From Amoeboaphelidium protococcarum (Eukaryota > Aphelidiomycota > Aphelidea): a stretch of 64,000 nucleotides of DNA. A model generated the notes under the pieces. That model was given only the letters and a program-made list of their open reading frames with translations, made no database searches and was not told the origin of the DNA. Positions 34,783 through 45,866 of the stretch are shown piece by piece; within the stretch, counting starts at the first letter, position 1; the number at the start of each line of letters is the position of its first letter. Position numbers and translations under genes: made by a program. The stretch spans positions 2,916,687 through 2,980,686 of the forward strand of contig JALECJ010000257.1 of the NCBI GenBank assembly GCA_023515745.1. Reading direction: 5' to 3'.

Positions 34783-37700
34783 ATGTTTAAACGTTAATCA
34801 ATTGCAAAAGATAATGATGTTGTAAGCATTGTTGTGGACGACGCAGATTCGCCAAGCTACAGTTAAAACTTAAATCACGACAACTCTGGTAATTTATCGC
34901 CGTCTATTATAGTAAGTAATGAAGATTTTGGGAATCAAAATGAATTTACAGTTAGTGCTAAAGATGCTGCGTCTTCTGCTGACAATGTGATTCAAGTTGT
35001 GACTGAAGTCAAAGGCAAAACTAATTTGTTACCGATGGCAAAGTCACAAGAAGTGCTGCGTAGTAATTCTACCAAATCACCTCGCTCCCGTCTATCAGTG
35101 TCGATTATAGTTAATTCCTAGTCGGATGAACATGATATAGATGCAATCCTAACGGCGAGTCCTACCCAGGCGGCTACACCTCCATCTAGAAGATTGAGTT
35201 TTCTAAGCAGTCGGTCCCACTCTAGCGCTGCAAAGCTGGACTCACCGGCATTAGGATTTTAGTCGGATTCTCTGCGCGGTTCGCCGTCACAGTAATCTAT
35301 TGCTAGCACTTCACTGAAATCTGGAATAACTTCTAGAGAATAACTGCCATTAGCGGTGAAGAAGTCAGATTCTCTCCGCTTGCGTGGGAGTTCACTTATG
35401 GTTAATGGCGGCAGTGGCTCTAACTAACGCGGACCTTCCGACGAAGATTAAAGTGTCGCAGATCCTTCAAAGAGGTCCCTAAGTGTATTTGGACTATCAC
35501 TGGGTTCTGGACAGTAGTCGCATTCGCGCTTAAATCCTACGTCTATGCTATCTTTGAGTACTATGAGTAGTGCTGAATCTTCATATACTTAAGGAGATAC
35601 GTCTTCGCACGCCGCCGCTGCCCGTCCTCGTAAGAATTAAATGGCTCATAAGTAATCGCTGACTGCCGAGGAAATCAAGTATATTATGGAAATGAACTTA
35701 AAGATGACGCCGTTGGAAAGTAATCAAGCGGATGTAGAGTCCACTTTGAAGAATATCCAGTCGCATATTGGTAAAGGTATCGTGTCGGATATTCGAAAGC
35801 TGGGCATTTCTTTGTGTTTGGGTACACCTACCTTGTCAATGTATTTACTGACATTTTGCATTGAGAGGAATATCCATCCTCTATGGTTCTTCTTGTCTGA
35901 TTTGCGTTAATACAGATAGGAATTTGCTAGTATCAATAATCAGAGTAAGAGGTAGAAACTGGCCTAGAAAATGTATGATCTCTATCTGTCCGAGGATAAT
36001 GCCTTCTATGTCAGACAATGTCTTCCTTAGCAATATAGTGGTCGAGATCGCACCTTCTCTGCAATGATAAAATACATTGACGATCATTTGAAGCAGCCCA
36101 CTGGCTCCATATTTGACGACATTGAGGTTCTTGTTTTCAAGTATATGGAGGTATTGTTCGGTGGCCGTGATCTCCAATAAGAGTCACCATCTGCATAATC
36201 GGCTAGATCAGTAGAAGGCAAGGCTGATGTATTTCTAACAAGTGCATAGTATCAATGTTTGAAGAGCGATTTAGGTGATGCAACCGTACTGACTGTTGAT
36301 CACTTGACACGATCTATCCAGAGATTGCTCGATTTGCCTTCTTCAATACTAATAGAGTTTGGTGAGAAAATTGTAAATTACTTGGATTCTCTGTAGGTGG
36401 ATTGGAAATCGTATCCAAATGCGTCAGTTCTATCAGCGGCACCAGCGTAATCGTAATTATTGGGTAGACGTGCTAGGAAGAATAGTGTTGGTAATCAGCG
36501 TCCAGAGGGAAGTTTCCTCTCTCTTGCCGCTCATCATGCCGAGTAGAAATTATTTGGTGGTGGCTCATCGCTTGCTATTAATCAGTCTGGTAATGGCGGC
36601 GCTAACTAATCATCATCCGCATACGGCCATAACACCTCAGATCGAGATTAGCATCCCTTTGTAAAGACTCAGAAGCAGGTCAAATAGTTTTGTGAGTATT
36701 GCTTCAAGGCTTTTGATATTTCTGTTTCGATGTCTGATGCTAGCAACTGCTCTTATACGTGTGAGATTTGTCAGTACGTCGCGCATAAGAATTGTAAAGG
36801 CCGCGTTGGAATAAGCTGTGTGCCTTGTGAGAATTATGAAAGTAATAATGACCAGTTAGAGAGCATGTCACTGTATGGACGAATTTAATAGCTCTCGGAA
36901 CGATATCACTTACTGGCGAAAGAGATTTAGGTGTGCAAGGATATGATTACGGGGTTCAACAAGATCAATGCAGCGCAGTTGTCTGACAGTGGCTTTCTAA
37001 AGACTCCTGGTAAGCTAGGAGGTGCGAAATCGAATGTCAATCTCGCCCAGTCTACCGGAATAGACAAAATGGAGAGGAAGAAGTTGTACTTGGGCAACGA
37101 GTAGCATAAAGTGCTTATAAAGCTGGCCAGCTTGGTATGCTAGTTGCCTAAGAGGGATTTTTAATACACTGACTAAAGCTCACAAGCCTTTGATACTGTC
37201 AAGAGCTTGGGTAAGCTTGTTGAGGATTTACCGAATTCAATCGCTATTCCCATAAGTGTTGACTTGGATCTGATGAAAAATGTCCAGGGTAAAGCAGCTA
37301 AAAACCTCGTGGTTCCGGCTCATTAAGAAGTCGGCGATGTGGTAAAAGACTTTGTTAGTAAATCAAATCTGCCAATTGATCCGTTTACATGCACTCTCAG
37401 TTTTACTGCGACAGATGGGATTCCGAGAGAGCTTCGCTCATAAGATCGTCCCCTCATGGTTAAGTATCTGCTACCGGATTCCGTGTTCACTCTTAAAGAG
37501 ATGTAGACTACTAACCTGAACAAAGACACGTATTTGCTCGCCGACTCTCAAGACAATCAGGCTAAACTATCTGGGAAGCGAAGAGCGATTCTTGACGAGT
37601 TTATCGATATGGAAAGTGGATATGCGAAGAACCTCTAGGATGCAGTGCAGAAACTCTTGGAACCTCTGCGAAAATCTGAAGTTGTTCCTTCTTTGGTTCT

Positions 37701-39195
37701 TAATGGTATATTTGGCAATTTAGGAGAAATCATTCCATTTCATGAGAGGATCGTGTCCAGTCTGATTGCAAAGAAGGAGAAAGATCCAGAGTCGGCCACA
37801 TCACAGATGGATGAGTTATTTGCAGTGGTTAGTGATGCATAGTTTGAGAACGCTTACATTAAGTATTGCTCTAATTAGCATAGCTCTTAGCGCACTCTGT
37901 CCACATTGTTGAAAGAGTCTGATGCGTTCAGGAGCGCATTGAAGAAGAATGAATAGGCACTGAAAGGATCACGGTTATCTGTAGCTGATATTCTAATTCA
38001 GCCCATGCACAGAATCACGCGTTATCCTATCCTGCTCCGTCGTTTGTAGGCTAGTACTCCTTCTAGTCATCCTGACTTTGCGGTAATCCGGTAGACTTTG
38101 GATAAGATTGAAAGCATTGCACACCACATCAATTAGGTAGTTCATGAGAAAGAAGCAGAGTATAAATTGTAACAATTGCAGTAAGGTCTTGATTTGAATA
38201 ATCTCGCTGATAGCTTTGAATTGATTGCTGATGGTAGGCAGTTTGTTGGGGAGAAACCGGTAAAGTACATGAAGAAAAGTGTAATGATTGATGCTTTGCT
38301 GGTTATACTTTCTGATATGCTGTTGTTAGTCTAAACGGGTATGAAGAAAGATGTCGCTACGTATGTGCTGCAAAGGAGTCCGATATACTTTGATAGGCTG
38401 ATGTCATTGGATGCATAGAGTTTAAATGATTCTACCTCCAATAAGTTGGCAATATAACTGTTCTCCATTGATGCATATGAGTGTACTGTACATTTACTGT
38501 CAATGACCGACAAACTGAACCTTCTAAAAGAGATATGGTCGAATTAAATTGCTTTCATTGCTAGTGGATAGTTGCGTTTACACAAGCGGTCATTAAATTT
38601 CCTCGAGAAGGCATCCAATGAAAGTCAGTAGAGTTTAATAAGCTCAGGCGAAGATGATATTTTGTATTCATTGATCAAAGGCAACGTGGTTGTAAAGTAG
38701 TCTTAAAATCCTAATAGACGGTCATAAATGTCTGCTAAAAAGACTCAACGGCAATCGCTGAGTTAGATTGACGATTTGGTGTAGAGTACTTCAGCTTATT
38801 CAGCAGTAAGAGTTGGCACTCTGCCTAGAGGAGACACCTCACTTAATCAGTCTCTGGATTAGAAGTCGGTGCGATCGCTCGCGTCTGGAGATTCCACCTC
38901 AAACGATACGAGATCTATCGATTCCCACTCCACCATGTCATAGACCACGTAGTAGTCCATCTTGTCTTCCTATAAGAATGGCGGAATATCTTCTCAGTAG
39001 ATTTTTGAGTAAAATTAATAGAAATCATAGCAAAAGTAGTAATTATAGTAGCAGGCTGATGTAACGAAAGTCAAGTCGCAAAAAGGTGGCCTTATCGCTG
39101 AGTATCTCACTGCTAACAAGTTGGTGCGAAGTCTCTCGATAAGCAGTAAATAGAGACCGGATATCCAAAAATCCTCTTCAACCAATGAGAATTGA
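34783..39195 (+). CDS. Rho guanine nucleotide exchange factor (RGS-like, C1, DH, PH)
   Basis: 1470 residues in one frame. Ser-rich N-terminal 280 residues; an RGS-like helical region (about 320-470: SLCLGTPTLSMYLLTFCIER, LPQQYSGRDRTFSAMIKYID); a C1 zinc finger near 635-685 with full H-x12-C-x2-C ... C-x2-C-x4-H-x2-C-x7-C spacing; a small ubiquitin-like segment (TCTLSFTATDGIPRELRSQD); the DH domain from about 925 (RRAILDEFIDMESGYAKNLQ, ILIQPMHRITRYPILLRRL); then a PH-like domain (YMKKSVMIDALLVILSDMLL). The Gln- and Ser-rich tail follows. DH-PH pairs catalyse GDP/GTP exchange on Rho GTPases. The RGS-like domain recalls p115RhoGEF/LARG, which respond to G-alpha subunits; that link is inferred. 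The formin in this window is a plausible downstream Rho effector. Confidence 0.88.
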
Positions 39196-39406
39196 CCTTT
39201 GTTGTGGTGAATGCTTTAATTTTGTTGTTGATGATGTTTTAATGAAGTCTGAATGTAATTTAATTGAATGAGGTTTACTTCCACTTACTTTACCTCAATC
39301 CGCGTGTTTCAACTCACTTTGTTATAAAGGCGATAAAAATACAACTTGTATTTAAAGTATACGCACCATAACACTTTTTATGAACTTGCCATAGGTTCGA
39401 ATTAAC

Positions 39407-40177
39407 ATGGCTGATCCTTAGCATGAAGATGTCATTCAAAGTTTGATCAATGTAGACAAGATCCAAGATTGTATAGTAGCCGTCGTAAATTCGCTGAGGC
39501 CCAGCGGTTACGGCCTATAATCCATGGACCATGTCAGGCCGGTAAAGAGAATTAATTTGGACGTTGAATATCAAGCAAATGGACCGCCTGCCTTTGTAGT
39601 TCATCAGAATGAAGAAAAGAATGTATTTAAATTGATGTTGAATGCTCATTACGTCCTATAAGTTAAGAACAGATTTGAATCTGCTGCTTCGGCTACAAAA
39701 ACTGAATATGCTGTGGTAACTTCCACGGTTGCTCCAACTATGAACAACTTACCTAAGATACCGGGCATAGATCCGCATCAAGAGCTGGTATATGAAGTTA
39801 TTGGCGTTATATGTCATGAATTAACTCATGTATTCCAGTGGGACGGACGCGATAATTCTAAAGATGATGTCGCTGAGTGGTGGTTCATCGAGGGGATTGC
39901 CGACTATGTTAGACTCCACGTGAATTATGCCGCCCGCCACTGGTGCGAAGATCAGTGCAGACGTGAACGGAATGGCTATGCAAAAGGATACTAGAATGCT
40001 GGCTACTTTTTCAAGTGGTTGAATGAGAAATTTAAGTCGGACGTTGTTTAGAGGTGGAATGCTAATCTTATGGCTGTCGGCTGGAAGGAATCGTTCCCAG
40101 TTGAAATTGCATAAGGCGGTGGGTTAGAATAGTTACACCAGGAGTATTGCACAAAGAAAGTACCATTAGATGGTTGA
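39407..40177 (+). CDS. BSP-family (basic secretory protein) metallopeptidase-like protein
   Basis: 256 residues. It contains the zinc-binding HExxH as CHELTHVFQWDG, followed by WWFIEGIADYVRL, the pattern of the plant basic secretory protein family (PF04450, also found in fungi and bacteria). Upstream AFVVHQNEEKNVFKLMLNAH and downstream QNAGYFFKWL fit the family layout. No signal peptide is visible at the chosen ATG, although most members are secreted. Substrate unknown. The start is supported by a preceding AT-rich, non-coding stretch. TAG and TAA encode several Gln in the C-terminal third. Confidence 0.85.
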
Positions 40178-40371
40178 TATGTCATTTTTATGACTTCATG
40201 TTGATAACTATATTGATGTTAAAACTCATTTAAAAGTGGATGTTATCGTAGTCCCCTTTGACGACTTCTCTACCCCTTGTGCCGTTTAGTTTTAATTTAT
40301 CTCACATCTTCTTCTTTCGTACTCTTTTATTAATACCAAATTAATTACAATATTAAAAATAGTATTGTACC

Positions 40372-42204
40372 ATGCAAGATATTAAAGTGCTGTATGGAAG
40401 TCAGACTGGTACCGCGTAAGACTTTGCGTATAGAGTGTCGCGCATCTTGAGCTGTAAAACTGGATATCTTATCCCCGTGCTGCCAATGAATTCGTATCCT
40501 TTGGAATAGCTATAAAATAGTCAAGTTTTGGTATTTGTGTGTTCCACTACCGGCCAAGGATAAGAGCCAGACAACATGGTCTAGTTCTGGAGGCATCTGC
40601 TTAAGAAGAAGCACGGCGCTGAGTATTTACAACGCGTTCAGTTTGCCGTGTTTGGCCTTGGAGATTCCAGTTATGAACAATTCAATTTTACGGCGAAGAA
40701 ATTAGATCGGCGCCTGAGTCAGCTCGGCGCGTCAAGATTGTTGGAGCGTGGCGAGGGCGATGAGTAACACGATCTAGGATACTTTGCCGTGTCGGAGTTG
40801 TGGTTATAGTAGTTGATCAGTAAGCTGTGTCTTGATGATTCAATGGTCAGTCTCGATCTGTCGGAAACTTTATTTGCGCCCAAATTTGACATTTAGATGA
40901 TAACGTCTGGTGAAAGTCTTGATTCCAGATGGGAGGGCCCGTAAGTCAATGTAACAAAATTAAAATCGTTTGGTGATACTGATGATCAACTGAATGTAAA
41001 TGAAATGGATCGTCATTCCATTTATGCCACCGTTCTCGATTCTTCTAGACTCACTGCTTCTGATCACTTTCAAGACATTCGATAAATAGACTTATAATGC
41101 AGTATGGTGGATAATGAGAGTTGTTCGTATTCTGCAGGAGATGTACTGGCAGTATGGCCGAAAAATAACGCGTATAAACTGTAGTAGTTATTGGATATAC
41201 TAGCATGGAATTAGATAGCAGATGAGAACATACGTGTTTGTTAGAATGACAGAGTTATCATGCAAAGCACGTCTCTTAGAGAATTACTCACCACGTACCT
41301 GGAGCCATTCTCTACTCCGAAATCGCACTCCTCTCTATTCTATTATCTCAGTCATTTCACGAGTAATGCTGAGAAGAAGGCCAAACTGTAAGAGTTTTCA
41401 TTCATTTAGAAGTAAACAAGCTCTTGGAACCCGTCTGAGATTTTACAAGATATTTATGCCTATCTCTACCGCCCACGGAGAACTATTGAAGAGATTATTG
41501 TCGACTTTGAAGTATCGATTCCTCCATCGTTTGTATTTGAAATCTTCCCACAGATGGTGAAGAGAGAGTTTTCTATATGTTCGTATCCTTAGTCAAGTTC
41601 TGATCATTATCACGTAAGTATCTGTGTTGGTGTCATTGATTATAAAACAGTTTTGAAAAGCAGGCGTTTGGGGATTGGATCTAATTATTTAGCCCAGTTG
41701 TAACGTGGCGACAATATGCAGGTGGAGTTGAAGAAGGGTTCTCTGCGCATCGACTGGTCTGACAGCAGTCCATTGATACTTATTGGTCCCGGATTGGGGA
41801 TTGCTCCTTTGCGATCTATATGGTAGTAGAATATAGCATTAGGTAATAAGCGAGACATTTATCTATTTACTGGCTGTAGAGTTAAAGGCAGCGACGATAT
41901 TTACCAGGACGAGTTGTAAAAGTTGCAAGATCAAGGTGCAATCAGATTTTTGCGTGCATACTCGCGATAGAATCAAGGCGCCAAGTTTTACGTTCAAGAC
42001 TTGATGAGACAGTAATCTCAGTTGATACAGAAATTAGTAGTTGAGAATGGAGCCTCTGTAATTCTGTGTGGTAATGCTAAACGTATGCCTTCAGACGTTG
42101 AAAACGCGCTCTCAGACATTTTAGGAGATGTTGTAGAGGAACCGATTCAATACTTGAGGCAGATGAAGTCGAATAAACGGCTGCAGATTGAGACTTGGTC
42201 ATGA
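40372..42204 (+). CDS. Diflavin reductase Tah18/NDOR1
   Basis: 610 residues. It passes electrons from NADPH through FAD and FMN to Dre2/anamorsin in cytosolic iron-sulfur cluster assembly. N-terminal flavodoxin domain: VLYGSQTGTAQDFA, VFVCSTTGQGQEPDNM, FGLGDSSYEQFN. The FAD-binding domain follows with KREFSICSYP (RxFS). The NADPH domain has ILIGPGLGIAPLRSIWQ, LFTGCR and ILCGNAKRMP. The C-terminus ends in ETWS, as in many Tah18 proteins. One Gln of TTGQGQEP is TAA. Length matches the family (about 600-620). Confidence 0.94.
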
Positions 42205-42602
42205 TTATGTAGTCAAAGACGAATAAAATTTGTTGTGTTGCTAATATACATTATACACTCTCAAATACCACATTTCTTCGCTTAATGCGTGATCTGCGAA
42301 CCTCGTTGATCCGGCGATAATCTTCGCACAAGCAAAGTTCATTACTTAGCCTTTAAATGCTAATATACTTTTTGCTCCAACAAATTCTCAAACTTCAGTT
42401 TGTCAATGCGCCCTGAAGGTGAAAAGATATCTCACGCCGCGAAGAGGAATTTAAAAATTAGTCAAACTTATGATTGCCCCTGAATTGATCGATTGCGCAT
42501 GTCATAATACAAGCTGCTGCGCCTCTATTCTCATTGATCAACTTCCTCTCTTTATAAATTACTTCTAAAATCAAGTCTCTCTTAAATTTCATTTATATTA
42601 TT
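42205..42602. other. Intergenic region, about 400 bp
   Basis: No supported gene or tRNA. GC-richer in its middle (near 42290-42330 and 42400-42450) than most intergenic sequence here, for no reason I can identify. Confidence 0.35.
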
Positions 42603-44438
42603 ATGACTTGGCGAAACTATCTGATAGCGTTATTATTGGCAATATAAAGCCTCTAAAGAGAATCATACCACTATAAGATAAGAGATGCTCTTGGAGAAAT
42701 CCACCCTGGCAATGTTCGTTAAGGCGATGCGTGCAAACCGTACGGCAGGGAGTAATGTGTCGCTGCTACATCGCAAGTATATGCTTAAATGGTTCCATTC
42801 GCAGTTCAAGGTAGAAATAAGATATTCAAATTGAAAGTGAGGGAATCTGGTCGCCTCGTTGATTTGCCATTCGTGTTACGCGCTATTCCATTGAAGCACA
42901 GTTTGAGGATTAATCATCAGGTGGATGAAGTCGTGATTGAAAATGCTTTCACTGAGATGCAGCTCAAATCCAAACATGTCAAGTCATTGTCTATAGTTGA
43001 TTATTATCTGTGCAATTTAGAAGCTATGAAGGAGGCATTATGCGAAGATTGTGATCCCATTTTTCATCGTCAGGGAAGCGCTGCCGCACTACGTAGAATG
43101 CATAGTTCATCAAGCGATAGAGATGGCCAAAATGGTTGTTAATCTCGCTCCAGCTCCTATTTGACCCATCAGATTGTGATTGAGGAGAATGTATATGACC
43201 GTGATTAGAGACTTGATATTGTGTTGTCGAACAAGGTGAAGGATGCGCTCGAGAATGAGTAATCTGTTAATTCTGTGGCAGCTTATGTTCAAATGGTTAT
43301 GAAAGACACCATTCGGTACATGTACGATGCGCGAAATGCATTAAGATATTATCATAACGATTTGGTCCCATCCAAATTGCTAGTCATAAATTAATAGGTA
43401 TTACGCGAAAATGGTCTGCGTAGTGCTCAGCTATCAAGATCGGAATCATCTTTGGAACCTGTAATGGAATATGAAAATGGTATGTCTGTTGACGACTAAG
43501 TCACTGATAATCCTTCAATTTATGCTTAGGAAAAGAGTTATGAGATGCTCAAAATATTTGGAAATTAGAACGCGACATTTCAAAGTCAGCCGGGATACAT
43601 GCTCTTCCATTATGGCCCTCCGTTATTTTGGGAGATGTATAGACGTGAAGCCCTTGAGGAGTACAACTTTCGATACTTTATCGCTGGTATGATTTCAATG
43701 CTCAGCTGTAATGGTGGCGCGTCTCCGTTTGATTTTGAAATATATTACGCCTCTAACTATTATATGCCAGAGATTAGCTCTGCTGCGCTATACAATTGTT
43801 TTGCGCCGGATGCTTCCAAATGGGAGAAGTATAATTTCCTGGAGCGATATCAACACTCTGATCCCGCTGGTGCCCTCAAATTGTAAAACTTTTTATCGGA
43901 TGTATATCCTGGTAGGCTGCGTGTGAAAAGCCTTTTCCAAGAAATGCAAGAGTAATGGAATCAGTTCTCTCTTGAGTCATTCTTAGGTATCAAGAAAGAT
44001 GAGCTTAAAGATCTGGGTGACGAGTAAGTTGAGGATGACGCTGCAATGTGGACTCCCGTCTTACATTATGGTCTAATGTCGTTTGCAATCACTCCATACC
44101 ATATCGCCAATTAACTGAACCATTTTAGAATGCAGTTACAGAGCGAAAAATACAGAAAGTCTGCAATAGAAAGCACGCGATACAGAGTTGCCCCAAAGTA
44201 TCACGACTTGTTCATTCCTGAAGATCGTTCTCTGTTATGTTCGTATGATCTCAAGTCATTTAAGAAAGGAACTTTGCGAGAATATTTGGATTCTTTGAAA
44301 GGGCACAGGCGAGATGAGCTTACGATGAGAGCGTGGAAGTGTGAAATGTAGAGAATGTCGACGCCGTTCTATGGACAGTCAGATAGTAAAGTGTACTCCT
44401 ACGAATAACTGTTGAAGTCCTCGTACTTGAAGTCTTGA
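42603..44438 (+). CDS. Large secreted or lumenal protein, unknown
   Basis: 611 residues, one frame to TGA. The start at 42603 supplies a signal peptide (MTWRNYLIALLLAIQSLQ) followed by HYKIRDALGEIHPGNVRQGD. A later in-frame ATG (42789) would remove it. An ATG at 42685 lies in another frame and stops early. The mature protein is mixed alpha/beta by appearance, has scattered cysteines (DYYLCNLEAMKEALCEDC) and aromatic-rich stretches (YMLFHYGPPLFWEMYRREA, YYASNYYMPEISSAA). No repeats, no clear transmembrane helix after the signal and no catalytic motif that I recognise. An ER-lumenal enzyme or a secreted protein is possible. No family recognised. Confidence 0.7.
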
Positions 44439-45464
44439 CTAATTGAAATCATAAAATATAAAGTAAATTTATAGATCATCCACATACACTCTATTGGACC
44501 CGCTATGAATTGTCTTGGGATGAAATTCTCACCTTTATCTTATGCCGCGAAGTCAAGTCGCGTTTCTTGAGTCGCCATCTGTTTCAGTTCAGGAAGGATC
44601 AGAGACGCAGAATACCAACTTGCTCTATAATTGTGTAGCATAGTATGGTAAGCAGCTAAACTGTTTTTGTATACGTTCGGTTTTTGTGTACCACTGCTGC
44701 ATTCCTTACGCTAATTGAATAAGCGATTATACACATGGTAAACTGTTTATCTTACTCAACCGCTTACACTTGAAGCTCTCATGTAGACCACGCTCACGTA
44801 AGTTTTGTATCATGACACTTCATGCTTGATGACTAATAAAAATTGCGCTGTAAAGTAGAGATTAAGAGAGAGCCTTGATTATAGTGAAACTTAGTCTGTC
44901 CTCACTCTCAATGTTCTTGATGCTCACTGGGAAGACTTTACTGAACAGAAAAATTAATATCATTGGTAAAGATATGGGGAACGATGAAATTGTGTTATTA
45001 GAGTAATAATTTAAATCGTAATATGTAGAAATTGTGTGCTCTAGCGCTGCAACGGTACTGTACAATTTGTTCACGGTGTTTCATTGGGATTTTGACACGT
45101 AATTACTCATCATGCTGACCACGCAGTAAGATAAACCTTCTCATTGTATATCAACTATGCTACATATGTATATATATAACTGACAAAGTATGTATGTAGA
45201 GGCATTCCGTCAGTGGTGGAGATTTTACTAATTACGCAAAGGATATTGAAACGAGGCTATGTAATTAGAATTTGATAATTTCATTATGCTCTCTCTCTCT
45301 ATCACCTTTTGTTCGTTCACTTCTCTTAGAAAATCCCTCTACCGTGAATCAAGTGGCTCTCTCTAGTTTCTTTTGTAGTAAAGATTTGCCTTGTATTGAT
45401 CTAATCTAATCTTTACGCGTTTTGGCCAATAGTATATATAGATTTTATATATAAGAATTCAAAT
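44439..45464. other. Long intergenic region, about 1 kb
   Basis: The longest gene-poor stretch. TGA-free frames exist on both strands (about 44480-44770 plus, 44820-45074 minus) but lack an ATG start and recognisable domains. Contains TA-rich runs near 45170-45180, a (CT)n tract at about 45289-45300 and an ACGCGT at 45415-45420, close to the next gene. Confidence 0.4.
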
Positions 45465-45722
45465 ATGGATAATTTTGATTTACTTTCTGAAGATTCCTGG
45501 ACATCAGAAGATGAGAGATAATGGTAATAGGAGAAGCGGTAGATGGTGAAAACGGTCCGTTAGCTGATCCCATACGTGTCTAAACTGATTGGAAGCATGA
45601 TTGGAGGCAAGCTGATGCACAACTTTGGAGTTTTTGCTATAAGTCGCGTCATTAGTAGCTCTTAGTATGCTTATAATTACGCTTATAATGCTTTTGAAGG
45701 ATTTTACGCTTGTATGTGTTGA
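45465..45722 (+). CDS. Small protein, unknown
   Basis: 85 residues. Acidic Trp-containing N-terminus (MDNFDLLSEDSWTSEDERQW), a basic amphipathic middle (QMVKTVRQLIPYVSKLIGSM) and a Tyr/Ala-rich moderately hydrophobic C-terminal half (ISSSQYAYNYAYNAFEGFYA). It could sit on a membrane. No family recognised. It ends in TGA, and POP1 starts 144 bp later on the same strand. The ACGCGT and CT tract just upstream support a real promoter. Confidence 0.55.
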
Positions 45723-45866
45723 TATTGAATGTATATTGGTTCATCCGCAGTCTCTTTAGTCTTTTCCGCCTTGAATAGTTTCGCGTTATTTTTCGATCCT
45801 TCGCTTGATTTTATTTCTTTCACAATTTTTTCCCAAAGAACTTATTTAGAATCGATATCAACAACC

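Noticed and set aside
42685-42850. Alternative start ATG at 42685 for the large secreted protein
   Set aside because: It lies in another frame and meets TGA soon; no plausible intron would join it. The 42603 start is in frame and gives a signal peptide.
44480-44770. Open frame on the plus strand in the 1-kb spacer
   Set aside because: Protein-like in places but has no ATG after the upstream TGA and no family match.
44820-45074. Open frame on the minus strand
   Set aside because: No ATG start, no recognisable content, and with a single stop codon random open frames of this size are expected.
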